NCBI GenBank assembly: GCA_001949185.1 | Contig: BDGG01000007.1 | Location: 2,007,079-2,071,078 of the forward strand | Length of the DNA stretch: 64,000 nt | Origin: Ramazzottius varieornatus | Taxonomy: Eukaryota; Tardigrada; Eutardigrada; Parachela; Ramazzottiidae | Direction: 5' to 3' | Shown here: in pieces, positions 13,901 through 24,556 of the stretch | Position numbering within the stretch: position 1 is the stretch's first letter | Layout: the number at the start of each line of letters is the position of its first letter | Notes under the pieces: model-generated | Told to the model about the DNA's origin: nothing | Database searches by the model: none | Seen by the model: the letters and a program-made list of their open reading frames with translations, nothing else | Program-made: the position numbers and the translations under genes

Positions 13901-16900
13901 GCCAAGTTTGCGTTTGCAGTGCCGATAACTGTAATGGCGAATAAACAAGGCTTCTTTTCCCCAAAAGCAGAATATTTTGTCACAAGGCATCCCTTTGAGC
14001 AAGTCGTCAAGTGCTTCCCATTAGTTTAACTCTAGCCACCACTCAATAGCAACTTTGATAGCTCAACACAATGGTCAGATTCAAGTTTCGCCACCAATCT
14101 TTCGGTTTCCACATCAAAGGCTTCTCTTCAAGAGATTCTTGGACAATCCATAACACTCCAAACGTTCCTTCTGTACTTTTTACTCTTGGTGCTGCTTCGT
14201 GGTCGTGTTGACGCAGGGGCTAAATTGTGTACAGTACCGAATATGCTGGCCACTACTTCCTCATCGCTTGACGTGGTCCAGATGAGCGGCTATTGTCTGG
14301 CTGATTGTCAGTAATCAAGTTATTCGCCAAGGCGGCTGTTGACTTGGGAATTTGAAGCTTCAGATATGGGCAAAGATGTATCGGCTGGGTGGGCCAATTC
14401 ATTTCTCACGGCGGTCCCCGTTTAAAGCTCAGTTCCGCGTACGTGTCTTGATGGAATTGTCAAAGTCACTGACTGTGACCGAGTCATAATTGAATATCCA
14501 TGCAGAGGCAGATGTAACTGGCCTAGGCTGGCCAATGTCGTCCACAACAAGCTTCATCATGAATATTCCTCCAGGATGAGCCTGCACGTTTGATTTCGTC
14601 CCATATAAAAAGTATTGCCTCTATGACGTAAGAACGCCGTATAGTTTAATATTCCCCTGGCGCATAACTGTTTCTAGGTTGATGGCGTCCTTGCCAAAGT
14701 TTCTTCCTAGATGGCGCTGCATGTGGATGGCAACCGTTGGATGTGTTTGTGTGAAATAGACCAACAACGGCAGCTGTGTCAATAAATGCCTTACCATAAG
14801 TTTTTTTACCGCAAGCAGATGTGAGTAAATTAGCTCTGCTCAGCTTGGATAAGTTCAACAGACGAGCTGTGTGTCCAATTAATTAGGTGCAATATCGCGG
14901 GCAAATCCTATTATTTGAATTACGGCTCTTGGACAAACTTTCCGATGTCAGCTGAAGCCTGAATTTGCATGTGTATTTGACGAGGTGGTTAGATTGGCCC
15001 GGCTTTTGTAAATGGAAGGTCTTGATGTAAACGAGCGTGGATGGAAATAGCTGCTGCTACTTCACCCAAGCTCCACTCGCGCGCCGTCTACGCTGCGGGC
15101 AGGCATGCGGAACTCGAACAGATGACGTCCAAGCCTTCGTCAATGTCCACCTTGGAAAACGGTGTTAAATTACACCGCTGCAAATGTTCGACTCGATTCG
15201 GTCGGTTCAACAACGGGTGACAACTGCGTCGATCGTACGCATACCGGCATACGGGAGCACGGCGGACACTCGGCAAGAACGTTGATCCAAGTGGCGCACG
15301 CTTCCGGCAAGTGACACCGGAAACATGCGCCACTCGAACACAAGATCATGTTTAGTCTGTTGGCCCGAGTGACGCACATCTCCAATGATATTGACGGGAG
15401 GCATGCGCCACTTGGTTGTTTGCCACAGAGCTTTCAGATCAACGTTGTGCTGCGGCGGTCGATCCGGGAAGTCGGTTCTTGGAGGGCGGACCGATCGTCC
15501 GTTGTAATCGGAGACGTCGTATCTAATTATAACTCTTCAAGACAAAAATTGCCGCTTCAGCCAAAACGTCATTCAACAGACCGATAAAATGTTCCGCGCG
15601 GAAGACCTAAAGCGCGATTCTCTTACCAGGGTTTTGCGCATGTCACTCAAGGAATGGCGTTGAGGAAGGCAAAAGATGAGGCGCGCTCCAACCAGCTTCC
15701 AACTTCCAACGGGTTGAAGTTGATTATTTTCATCCGGTGGGAAAGCTAATCATCTTCTTTGCTGTCATCATCATCCTGGTGTCACAATGGAGTTGAAGAC
15801 CGTTTCGTGTAATCAGAGCGTGCAGCCCTTGAACGCGGACCGTGTCTCGACGCCGTTGGCGCACCTTCCCGCCGAAATCATCGCTCTCTTCATCCTGAAC
15901 TTTGTGGCCATCCTCCTCCTCATCCTCCGTTTATCCAAAGCCGAGAAGCTGATCGAGGAGCTGCTGACCTGTCACCTACGACACGGAAAGGATATGGAGG
16001 AGCTGCGAGCGGAAATGGAGCAGACGAAGCACCACAAGCAACGCATCACCATCCAAGAGAACATTTACCAGAAGGTCCTCGTTCAAGTCGAGTCCAAAAC
16101 CAAGCATCTGACCGACCTCTTAGAGGCCAAAGAACGCTTCATCAAGGCCAAGCTGCCCGAATTTGAGAAGGCCGTTTCTAGTCTGCGATCTGAAGTTTGC
16201 CAGCTTCAAGTCAAGCTAGAAAGTGAGGTCTCTTCTCTGCACCTTCGCTTGTCCTCCTTCAGTTCTCCCTCCTCGTCCACCAACTGCATCAGCACTTCGG
16301 CCGACAAGCCGGACACGCTGTATGTCCACCGGACGATCTTGCCGGAGAAGAATGTCAATGATGAGTTTGTCCATGTCCCCGGCATCGGCCTAATCTCCAC
16401 CGAGGAACTGGACCAGCTCGACTGCAGCAACATGGTACCCTTCGACCACGACAAGCTACTCAAGAAGAAACGCCATCGCTTCGCCAACCCCTTGAAATGG
16501 ATCAGGCGCAAGTCCAAAAAGGAACTACGGATGGCTGATGACATGATGGAGGAAGAACGCGCCTCCTTTGGATTTCGCAGTCGTCTTTAACAATGTCATC
16601 CTGGTCTTTTGTTTCCCATCTGCACACAGATTCTTTCATAATTGACGGTTGAAAATCGTTGAGTTGTTGTGAGTGATTAAGGTGGTTTGTGTCTTTTGAC
16701 GGGAAGCCATTTTGTAATTGGTGGCCCACCTTCGCCTGTTAGATTCGCATCCACGCAACAAAAACGCGCAAGTCGGCTTTGTGTAATTTGGCAGACATTA
16801 CCCTGGTCATGAGGGAAATTTAAACTTGAAAGCGAAGACTGGTTAGGGGAGATATTAATAGGCCGATTTGCATCTTCGGCAGCAATTATGCCTGCTGAGC

Positions 16901-19056
16901 CATCCATCACAATCACAGCTTCCTGCTGAGATTCAAACAAGCTAAATAAGCTTGCAGAATCCTCGGTAAAAACGTTTTACCGCAACGAGAAAATGACGTC
17001 AAGTACAAAATGTAGAAACGGGGCTGATTGTAGTGAAAATTGAAGGGCCTGTAGGTTATTCTGCGCTGTCCGAGAAACAATATTGGGAAAACATTGGCAG
17101 GAAAAAGACAAGATTGTCAAAATGAAACTGTGCTTAAAGATCAATGTCTCTTAGCTCTGCCAAGCTTGTAGGTTGTAGCGAGGCATATCGCCTTTGTTGA
17201 AGAGTTTTATCCTGCTTTTGTATCGGATAATACTAGTTTTCTCTGATTTTCAGGCGGAGTTTTCTCGCGCACTGCAGCTACTGTCGGAAAAGTCCAAGCG
17301 GATGACGGAATGGATCTGCAGGGTCAAGACAGCTTCGGCCAGGATTGCGGTAAGATTCATCTCGAACATTTTACGCAGCGTGTAGTCTGGCGGTGACTGT
17401 CAGCTAGAGCCACACGGTCCGACGTTATCGTGTTGCTATTTTTGCCGTAGGAGGTGGAACTGGATATTGAAGCTAGTATCACGGCGCAGTGTGATGACCT
17501 CATTGGCCTTGTCCAAGACCAAAAGCACCGTCTGTTGCAATCCCTCCACTGCTTCAAAGACCACAAGCTACAAGAAGTCCGTGACAACGCCACCGAGTGC
17601 ACTTCTACACTCCAACAAGCCACCGCTCAAATCCAGTTCGGCATTGAGGTTCTCAAAGAGACCGAAGCCGTCAACTTCCTGCAGGTAACACACACTTACG
17701 GCAAAGTCGTAGGAAAACTGTCGACCAATTGGCAGACGTCATGTGGGCTCTGATAGTCCAAATACCAAGCTTAGCTTTCCAGTTACTGCCGTATAAGGTC
17801 CAAGACTGTCTTCCACCATTGATTTTTTGTTGTGCTTAGTTTTCCGCCCCGTTACACATGCGGATAGCAGAGACCAGCCTGGCCCTGGAGCAACAGCTCA
17901 AGCAGCCATGGAGTCCCGAGCTCAGTGTCCGCTTCGACAGCCGTCCTCTCCTCCACATGCTGCAGAACCTCCAGCTTCAGCAAGTGGTGCCACCCAGCAC
18001 ACCCCGCCTCAACATCGAAGACTGCCGCATAGTCAACGGTCACATCACCTTGTCCTGGGCCTCACAGGACCAACAAAATACGGACTTTTACATACTGGAG
18101 ATCGCCGAAAGCGGAAACCCATTCACGGTAAGCCAAGCTGCCCTCCCTCAAATCACATGCCCCAAGAATGCCACCAAAAGAAAGCCAAGAATAATAATTA
18201 TCTTTGCAGACGGCCTACCACGGTCCCGACACCTGCTGCTCCTTGAACTTTGCTTCGCACAACATGATCTACCAAGCGCGCTTGAAAGCCGTCAATATAG
18301 CCGGTGAAAGTCCCTACAGTAATATCGCCACCCTACACGTTGAAGGAGGTACGTAAAACTTGCACTCGATAGAAAAGAATGGTGTCAGCCAGGACGACTG
18401 GTAATGGGTGGCTATTGCAGGGTATTTCACGTGGGATACGAGTAAGGCTTCAAGCGAAGTAATAGTGGGTAATGAGGGGCTAACACTGACGTCCAGTGCT
18501 TCGGAAGACCTGGTGGTGCTGGGCACATCCGGCTTTGTCCAAGGTGTCCACTATTGGGAAGTCCACGTTGACCGCTACGACAACCACCCTGACCCTGCTT
18601 TCGGTATCGCTACGGCTAGTGTCAAAAGAGATTCCATGCTAGGTAAGTCATCAGCTGATCATGATTGAGCTCTGCCTGTCAGTGGATGCGTGAGAACATT
18701 GAGTCCTGAATTTTCTGCGACGCTTCTTGTGACTGTACTGCTTGATGGCAGGTAAAGACAGCAACGCATGGGCCCTCTACATCGACATGAACCGAAGCTG
18801 GTGCATCCACAGCAACAAGCATGTCAACCGCCAAGATGGCGGCATATCAGCCGGATGCGTTGTCGGCCTTCTGCTGGACCTCGACGAAAGAACGCTGAGT
18901 TTCTACGTCAATGATGAACCTCAAGCGCCTATTCCTGCCTTTGACAATCTGCCGCAAGGCCTTGTCTTTTACCCGGCAGTCTCCATCAACCGCAATGTTC
19001 AAGTTACATTGAGACCTTGTCTAGACCCGCCTTCTCCCACTTCCTCCCCGGCATAG
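7966..19056 (+). CDS. TRIM9: TRIM9-type E3 ubiquitin ligase (RING, B-boxes, COS, FN3, SPRY)
   Basis: Eight exons: 7966..8347, 8720..9276, 17254..17349, 17451..17684, 17840..18127, 18210..18348, 18421..18642 and 18752..19056. They total 2223 nt, 740 aa, and every junction agrees in phase. TRIM9 is a neuronal ubiquitin ligase acting in netrin-guided axon branching. Domains in order: a RING split by an about 100-residue Ser-rich insert (CVVCC, LPCGHNIC, then CPYSRC), B-box 1 (CQLCEN...CQQCDIYYC), B-box 2 (CPLHSHEYTMYC...LCWRCLE), coiled coil/COS (SITAQCDDLIGLVQDQKHRL), FN3 (ITLSWASQDQQ...YQARLKAVNIAGESPYSN) and SPRY (GVHYWEVHVDRYDNHPDPAF, WALYIDMNRSW). Each block aligns with vertebrate TRIM9/67. 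The final RING pair reads CPYSRC (CX4C) rather than CX2C. The intron 9277..17253 is about 8 kb and hosts two other plus-strand genes; its donor GTCAGA is weak. The other introns are short (71-372 nt). Confidence 0.9.
9277..13147. other. TRIM9 intron 2, gene-free part
   Basis: 3.9 kb between TRIM9 exon 2 and the nested Ly6-type gene. Overlapping ORFs occur on both strands (for example 12554..12943 minus), but none shows a domain, consistent codon choice or plausible splice partners. I see no tandem repeat or clear terminal-inverted-repeat element here. Confidence 0.35.
13148..13944 (+). CDS. Secreted or GPI-type Ly6/uPAR (three-finger) domain protein nested in TRIM9 intron
   Basis: Three exons, 13148..13214, 13336..13518 and 13748..13944, phase-consistent, give 148 aa. 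Residues 1-22 form a signal peptide (basic start, then SCLLLVLAFHG), split from the mature part by the first intron. The mature protein begins SLSCLMCNSL and ends CVCSADNCNGE, the paired-Cys plus DNCN signature closing an LU (Ly6/uPAR) three-finger fold. Cysteines between (CPDQ, VCRSSTHFC, NCGTSY, TGC) fit a single domain. There is no strong C-terminal hydrophobic GPI tail, so secretion is the simpler reading. One N-glycosylation sequon (NGT/NNT region) is near the end of exon 2. It lies on the same strand as TRIM9, inside its 8 kb intron. The ligand is unknown. Confidence 0.8.
13945..15786. other. Spacer between two genes nested in TRIM9 intron
   Basis: 1.8 kb without a supportable gene. It contains two hairpin units of the GTGGCGCAC repeat family (about 15287-15417; listed separately). 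A DNA-like TATAAAAAG lies at about 14604, with no coding region following it closely. Confidence 0.35.
15285..15418. repeat. Two hairpin units of the GTGGCGCAC dyad family
   Basis: Unit 1 (about 15287-15336) runs from CCAAGTGGCGCACG to CATGCGCCACTCG, with CTTCCGG...CCGGAA as an inner dyad. Unit 2 (about 15363-15417) runs from GAGTGACGCACAT to GCATGCGCCACTTGG. The same arms recur at six other loci in this window. Confidence 0.7.
15787..16590 (+). CDS. Single-pass membrane protein with coiled coil, nested in TRIM9 intron
   Basis: Single-exon, 267-residue ORF with strong codon regularity and no recognised family. Residues about 28-48 form one transmembrane helix (ALFILNFVAILLLILRL). Residues about 50-170 are a Lys/Glu-rich coiled coil. 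A Ser-rich linker (SSFSSPSSSTN) follows, then a basic C-terminus (KKKRHRF, WIRRKSKKE). The absence of an N-terminal signal peptide suggests a signal-anchor topology with the coiled coil on one side of a membrane. It lies on the same strand as TRIM9 and inside its large intron, 1.8 kb after the Ly6-type gene. Being intronless, it could be a retrocopy or a lineage-specific gene. Function unknown. Confidence 0.7.
   Translation: MELKTVSCNQSVQPLNADRVSTPLAHLPAEIIALFILNFVAILLLILRLSKAEKLIEELLTCHLRHGKDMEELRAEMEQTKHHKQRITIQENIYQKVLVQVESKTKHLTDLLEAKERFIKAKLPEFEKAVSSLRSEVCQLQVKLESEVSSLHLRLSSFSSPSSSTNCISTSADKPDTLYVHRTILPEKNVNDEFVHVPGIGLISTEELDQLDCSNMVPFDHDKLLKKKRHRFANPLKWIRRKSKKELRMADDMMEEERASFGFRSRL
16591..17253. 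other. End of TRIM9 large intron
   Basis: 660 bp with no coding signal. It ends in the TRIM9 acceptor TTCTCTGATTTTCAG before exon 3. Confidence 0.4.
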
Positions 19057-19481
19057 TGCATTTGCCTTCCTCTTCTGTTGTTTCTGCTTATATGCAAAAT
19101 ATTACAGAGAGATCTTTTATTCAGTCGTCACTGACCACTAAACAGAATATTTGGGCATCGAAAATATTAATGTAATACTATAATGAAAAATCAAGTACTC
19201 AACTGCTACTCAATTCTTTAGTGGTATTTCGGTTCGAGAGAAATGGTCGCATCCACGGTGGAATGGAACGTAAAAGAATGCGATAACCGAAGCTTTTGGC
19301 CGATTAAGAATGTTGTTCACAGTACAGTAGATACAGTAGACATACCTATGCAGGACAGAAACATCCGCTCGTTTAAACTCTTGAGCAAGATCGCGATCAG
19401 CAGGAGCAAAACAAGCTCGTGGCAAGAGCCGCCTCCCGCGGCGCCATCTGTTGACGCAAACGCTAACGACAGCAAAAAATA

Positions 19482-19585
19482 CGCCGTGGATAGGATTCGA
19501 ACCTATGCGGGAGAACCCATCTGATGGCCCGGATCGCGTGCTGCTAAATTCGAGTCAGACTCCTTAACCACTCGGACACCACGGC
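19482..19585 (-). tRNA. tRNA-Ser (anticodon CGA) with a ~23 nt intron
   Basis: On the minus strand the acceptor arms GCCGTGG and CCACGGC pair perfectly. The D region is TCCGAGTGGTTAAGGA and the T arm is TAGG-TTCGAAT-CCTA. A class II variable arm (GGGTTCTCCC) identifies a Ser/Leu-type tRNA. The anticodon stem TCTGA/TCAGA encloses loop bases CTCGAA, giving anticodon CGA (reads UCG, Ser). About 23 extra bases sit after position 37, where eukaryotic tRNA introns are removed. CCA is not encoded, as expected. Mature length would be about 81 nt. Confidence 0.9.
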
Positions 19586-19870
19586 CATATTGCTATAGCA
19601 ACTATTGTTAGCGGAGTGGCCGTTGGCAAATTCGAATCTTCAGTTTGTGCCAGTGTGATTTCTGTCGAAGTTGTCGACACCGTCCTCACAGTTTGTCCGT
19701 TTACTTCCACGGATGTTTGATCTCGCTTACTGTGTTGTTTCTGGAACAATACATACTTTACCATGGAGAGTTTGTGAAAATCCACGCGTCGCAGATCGAT
19801 ACTATTGCGAAGGAAAATTGTTTTATTCTTCGGTTCCTGTATCTGGGAGATAGCCCGAAAGGGAGCTACG

Positions 19871-21746
19871 ATGTCGGTTTCAAGGTTGGGAGTTTTGGCT
19901 GGAGATATTGAAAGGTATGAAAGTTGTCTGATGTTCTGTTGTATGTGTTGCAGTAGGCAGTCATCGCCGTCAAAATCTGAAGCAGCGAGCACACAGGCCG
20001 AACTGCAACGGATGCGCGATGTTTGTCAGAAGGTGTGTTGCCAACTTCCCCTGCGCGGCCCTTCCTCCTCGCCAACCATACTTTCCTGCAGTAACTGAGG
20101 CCGATCTTTTATGTAGCACAGCTAGCGCTGGAAAAGAATGCCATATTTGTCAAGCACCAGACCGCACTGGATGACCAGAATGCCTTGAAAGCCTTGCACG
20201 CCCAGAAAATGGTACATCGAAGTTATCAGTATCCTCCTTTGCCAAACGTGTTGAGGACAGAGAGGATATCTCACTTACTGGACGGACAATTTTTTTGATC
20301 ATCTCTTTATTCTCCCAGGAGATGATGCTGGCCTCGTTGAACAATCTGCTGAAATCAACCGGCAACGTCAAGGTCGAACGCGTCGAGGTACCAGCATATA
20401 GGCACACAGAAAATCTTCCCGAGTTCGAATTTCAAAATATATTGTGTATAGTGTCATTGAATGATGGCAGGACCTGATACTTCAAGAAAAAGCCCTGACA
20501 GAAGCCATTCTGTTGAAACAAGGTACTTTGGCCTCTATTAGGCGATCGGGAGAGTCGTCGGGCGAAAGAAGCCTGCCTGGAAGCCCGAAAGGCACCGTTG
20601 ACCACCATCCACTTTCTGATGAAGAGGACTCGTCCTTTACGGCAGGACCACAGCGTCCGGCCTTCACCACCCTGACAGCTGATGATGACCTTCTTCCACT
20701 GTGTCCTTCCCAACCCTTCATGCCCTCCTTGTCTACGCCGGAAGACGAGCCCAGTATCAGCTCGCACATCATTCCTGTCCATGCTTACGTCTCGGCACCC
20801 GACGTCCAACCGACCTACCAGGAAATCCTGGCGGAAATCAAAGGGCGGAAAAAGAGCGGCTCGCGGCCACCTATGGACCCTACAAGACGTACGAATAATT
20901 ATTCCATACTTTGGCCAAATTGCAACTCGTTCGTTATATGTAGAAGGTGCCGGTCCTCAAAGAATGAAACAACGGCGGAACAGAATTAAGCGGCGGACAG
21001 CAACACCTGTTGCCGCCATAGACAAGCAAGACAATCTGGCCATGGCCGATAGCGGAGAAGGGCCTTCAAGCAGTAGCACTGAAGGCAGCCGTAAGCCCTC
21101 GACTTCCGCTCCCATGGAGTTGCCCGACATCCAGCCCTTCGCCTTACGCAACGTCCCGCCCACCACTACAGCCAACCCCGATGCCTTACAGAAAGGTCTC
21201 GCCTATTCCCTTTTCTATACCATGCAGCATACCACTGGCAATCTTTTTCAATACTTCCTATGTATGTTCGTAAGAGCATCGACTACAGCCCCTCGACATT
21301 GCACAGCATCAATGGCTTTTTCCAGATCCTTGGTACAAGAAGGGATGGTTCAGGAGGAGGACGGCCAGCGACCCACCTACAAGTCAAGCCAAGATTGCCG
21401 AGAACTCTGAATTACACTTCAACCGCTATTACCGTAAGTGCAACCAACCATCGATATAATATAGCCCCAAAACGACAGTTGACTGAATATAATTTCCGCT
21501 TGATCTTCTAATACAGTATATAACGGAAGCAGCAATTGTTCGCTGCTCCATATTATATTGATAATTTCTTGTTCTTTTTCCTGTTGTGTTCTGCGACGTG
21601 TAGGCATTGGGGAGTTGAACGGAACAAAGGTAATGATGCGCATTCGCCCAACCTTCGCCTCGAACCGGATGGACTTTGGCTTCAAAATAAAGATTATTGA
21701 TGAGGAGTCATCGGCGCCTTCCGACTCTGCACAACAACGAGCTTGA
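19871..21746 (+). CDS. Unrecognised multi-exon gene with N-terminal coiled coil
   Basis: Exons that join in phase: 19871..19914, 19954..20032, 20122..20211, 20319..20387, 20471..20888, an exon from 20944, one ending at about 21431 and a last exon 21601..21746. The N-terminal about 120 residues are helical and coiled-coil-like (QAELQRMRDVCQK, LALEKNAIFVKHQTALDD, EMMLASLNNLLKS). The middle is Ser/Pro/Thr-rich with a basic patch (MKQRRNRIKRR). The C-terminal part contains PDPWYKKGWFRRR, ELHFNRYY and IGELNGTKVMMRIRP, and ends at TGA 21744-21746. The junction between about 21195 and 21310 is unresolved: the frame seen downstream (PLDIAQHQWLFPDP) is closed by TAA at 21271. A GTAAGA donor at 21270 would need an intron of only 19 or 37 nt. 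I recognise no family. The gene starts 286 bp after the tRNA. Confidence 0.6.
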
Positions 21747-22412
21747 AAGAAACACAGGCGACGCTAGCTTCCAGAGTCTCTTTTTTTGCTGAATATTTCT
21801 GTTCCCTCAAGCGTCGAAATGTTTATTGGAAAAAGGCTCTGCGGGCTCGTTGGTGTCCATGGTGTCCTTAAATGATTGGAAATGTGACTTCGCTAGGTTG
21901 TTCGAGTGTGCAGTTAAAATACCGCTTGATTTAGCCCACAGGTCAGCCTTGGGCTGCAGCCTGCAGGTTGAAGTCTTTTATTGGTAAACTACTTTACGGT
22001 TCTGCACTTATGTCGTACTAGTATCTAGTGAAGTTCAGACTAGGCTAGCGCTTTTGGTGTACCTTTTCAATTCGATGGAATCGTGTACGAGCTGTGACCA
22101 TCTTTGCGGGTCAGTTTGCATATTTTCCCGTGTGGTTCAACCGAGTCTATCTTGCCGCTTCCCCGCTGTTGCGTGGCCTACCTCTGTCGATCCGCATAGT
22201 GTTCGGTCCAGCGATCTCCAGATCCAGATGTGCCTCCTCCAGACGTAAATATGCCCGGCTGGCTCAGCGAGACCCAGATCCAAATCAACTCGCCGTCTGT
22301 TCATTCCCCCTTCCCCAACTGATGCCTGCGTAGACGCCGCTTAATTGCGCCGCCTCGCTAACGTTCCGCCATCCTTGTTAGAAATTGTTCAAAATAGCCT
22401 GGAGCTGTCTAA
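21747..22412. other. Intergenic region before GPCR
   Basis: 665 bp with no supported gene or repeat. The ORFs 22054..22248 and 22094..22333 overlap in different frames and carry no recognised features. Confidence 0.35.
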
Positions 22413-24556
22413 ATGAATAATTCGTCAACTAGTCTCATCTCGGGATGTAACTGGAAGAATGAGAATCCCTACAAGGAAGTGAATGTGGACAGCGTCAACA
22501 CTCCAAGTCTCTATGTCGAGCTGATTATTTATCCCATCCTCTTGTTCATATGTACACTGGGCAGCATAATCACCATTTCCGTCCTCGCAACCCAACGCTC
22601 AAAGACCACTACCAATGTCTACCTCATCGCCCTGGCTGTTTCTGATCTTTGCGTCCTGTAAGTATAAAATCCCGAAATTCTCCAATGAAATTGCCCCTGT
22701 AAAACAAGCGCTAACATGATCATACAGTGCGGCCTGGCCAACTTTGTGCAACCGTTTTTTCAAAGCCATCTTTTTTCAAGCACTACGCGTACCATAGTTT
22801 CCTTGCTCGCTGTTGCGAAGATAAAGATCAAGTGATCCGAGTGAATTCCAACTGTTTTTGGCAAAATGAAAATGCTAATACGCTCACATTGATTAGAGTC
22901 AAACAGAGATGGGCTAATTTGATGTGATTTTAGATTTTCTACGATTCTGTATAAGCGCTTTTATCCAAAGCGGTGAAACGAGTTTGGAAAAAATAAAAGT
23001 ATTTTTGGAGAATAATTAAAGAAATCAGTTTCGGGCGCCGCTTTTGCGTTTTGTCCTCCGACTTTCCAAGTCGTAAGTTTGAGTACCGAAGTCAGAACAG
23101 GGAATATTTTGTGGCATTCTGAAAGAAGATAACCCCGGCTGTCGGACAATAATAGAGAAAATTTCCAGTATTCGCTTTGTATTTCAAACGAATTTCTGGG
23201 AAAAGTTGCACAAAGCTGGCCGGGCTGCACTGTATATTGCAGATGGCTCAACCTGCCATTGTACATTGGCGAGGCGGACCCCGGTGTATTCGAAGATGAA
23301 ATCTACTTCAACAACTGGTCGCGCTTTCATGGATTGGAGCAATGGTGGCAGGAAACTGCCGTCCAACTCTCTGACTGGTACTTTCTCCGAAACCATCGGA
23401 TATACTAGCCTTTAGATCATTACTCGACCAAATGCTAGTTTTGGTAGTTTCCCAGACATTGTGTATTGCAGGACGTTGATTGTCTTTTCGGTCGAGCGGT
23501 TGCTAGCGATCTCCATGCCGCTCAACTACCGCAACAGACTGACGGTCCGACGCGCCATCTATCTAGAGCTGGTCGTTCTGCTCCTCGCTGCCCTTTCGAC
23601 GCTGGAGAACCCCGTCATGTGGTACTACGTCCTGGCAAATGACGATGGGGTCAGTTCCAAGCAAAAGATCGCCACACCCGCACTTTTACGATGGGAAACC
23701 TTGCAAAGGGAAGCCGAGGTAAATTTCTGACCAATTTGAAATGAACTCGAAATTTCACTTGAAACGTCGACAGAGGAATTCGCCGAGATTATTTACCCAA
23801 GTGGCGCAGAAGTTCATCCCGTAGCCATGAAAAGGTGCACCACTCCGTTAAGCCTTGTGTTTGACTGACTGGTAGACTGGAATGACCATTGCAAAATGGG
23901 CTTTACTAGCCAGCATAAACGGCGTCCTCATCGTGGTTCTCGTCCATCAACAAGGGCAGCAGAGCGCAGCCGTCAAAAGCAGCAGGAGGCAGGGCATGCG
24001 CAACAGCACTGCCATCCTCCTGGGCTGTCATGTCGTCTACTTCCTGACACAGATGCCCAACGTGGTGTACAAGTGCTTGGTCATTGCCAGCCTGCCACCC
24101 TACTGTTCCTACAACTTCACCTTCGCCGCACAAGTCCGCTCCCGTCCCTTCGTCACCGTGGCTCTGTTGACCAATTACTCTGTCAGCTTCTTCCTCTACT
24201 GTCTCGTCAGCCGCAAGTTCCGCTTTGAACTGCGACGACTGCTTGACGGCGTACTGGTCACCTGCAGACGGGGAGCCAGAAGAGCCAGTCATGTCCTCTT
24301 GTTGTCCAACACGACTTGCGCCTCTAGAGCAAGTGCCGATTTATCGTCGACAGTGGCTTGTCATGTCCGTGGACGGGCTTTGTCGGCACCCAGTGTCTTC
24401 AACGAGCAAATTCATCGGGAACCTCACAACAAGGATGGTCACATTCTGAGACGTCAGTCGGAGCTGCCCAGTGGTCAAGGCCAAGCTTGGAAGTTGCCGG
24501 CAACATATGGCAAGTCGGGTGGCCAGAGCACGAGTACTATGGAAAGCCATGTCTGA
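22413..24556 (+). CDS. Class A (rhodopsin-like) GPCR, probable peptide receptor
   Basis: Four exons, 22413..22657, 23243..23377, 23472..23718 and 23876..24556, give 435 aa in one frame. The N-terminus has two N-glycosylation sites (NNSS region). TM1 is IIYPILLFICTLGSIITISV, with N replaced by S near 1.50. TM2 has NVYLIALAVSDLCVL with the conserved Asp 2.50. TM3 ends VFSVERLLAI (ER in place of DRY). TM4 is RRAIYLELVVLLLAALSTLE. TM5 is WALLASINGVLIVVLV. TM6 is ILLGCHVVYFLTQMPNVVY. TM7 is LLTNYSVSFFLYCLVSRKFR, a variant of NPxxY. This pattern fits invertebrate FMRFamide/myosuppressin-like peptide receptors, but the ligand is only inferred. Intron 1 (22658..23242) is nearly filled by a Tc1-like MITE. 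The C-tail is Ser/His/Arg-rich. Confidence 0.82.
22725..23232. mobile_element. Tc1/mariner-like MITE in GPCR intron 1
   Basis: 508 bp element with terminal inverted repeats of about 28 bp. The left end reads CAGTGCGGCCTGGCCAACTT and the right end, reverse-complemented, CAGTGCAGCCCGGCCAGCTT. It is flanked on both sides by TA (22723-22724 and 23233-23234). The CAGTG-GGCCA start resembles Tc1-type ends. There is no transposase ORF. Its right end is only about 10 bp from the exon 2 splice junction (TATATTGCAG). Confidence 0.8.
23796..23855. repeat. Diverged hairpin unit of the GTGGCGCAC family in GPCR intron
   Basis: Left arm CCCAAGTGGCGCAG and right arm GGTGCACCACTCCG, about 60 bp apart, inside GPCR intron 3. 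The inner dyad seen in other units is weak here. Confidence 0.5.

Noticed and set aside
22728-22788. Possible micro-exon of the GPCR after an ACAG acceptor (reads AAWPTLC)
   Set aside because: This is the terminal inverted repeat of the Tc1-like MITE. Exon 1 joins exon 2 at 23243 directly in phase and keeps a normal TM2.
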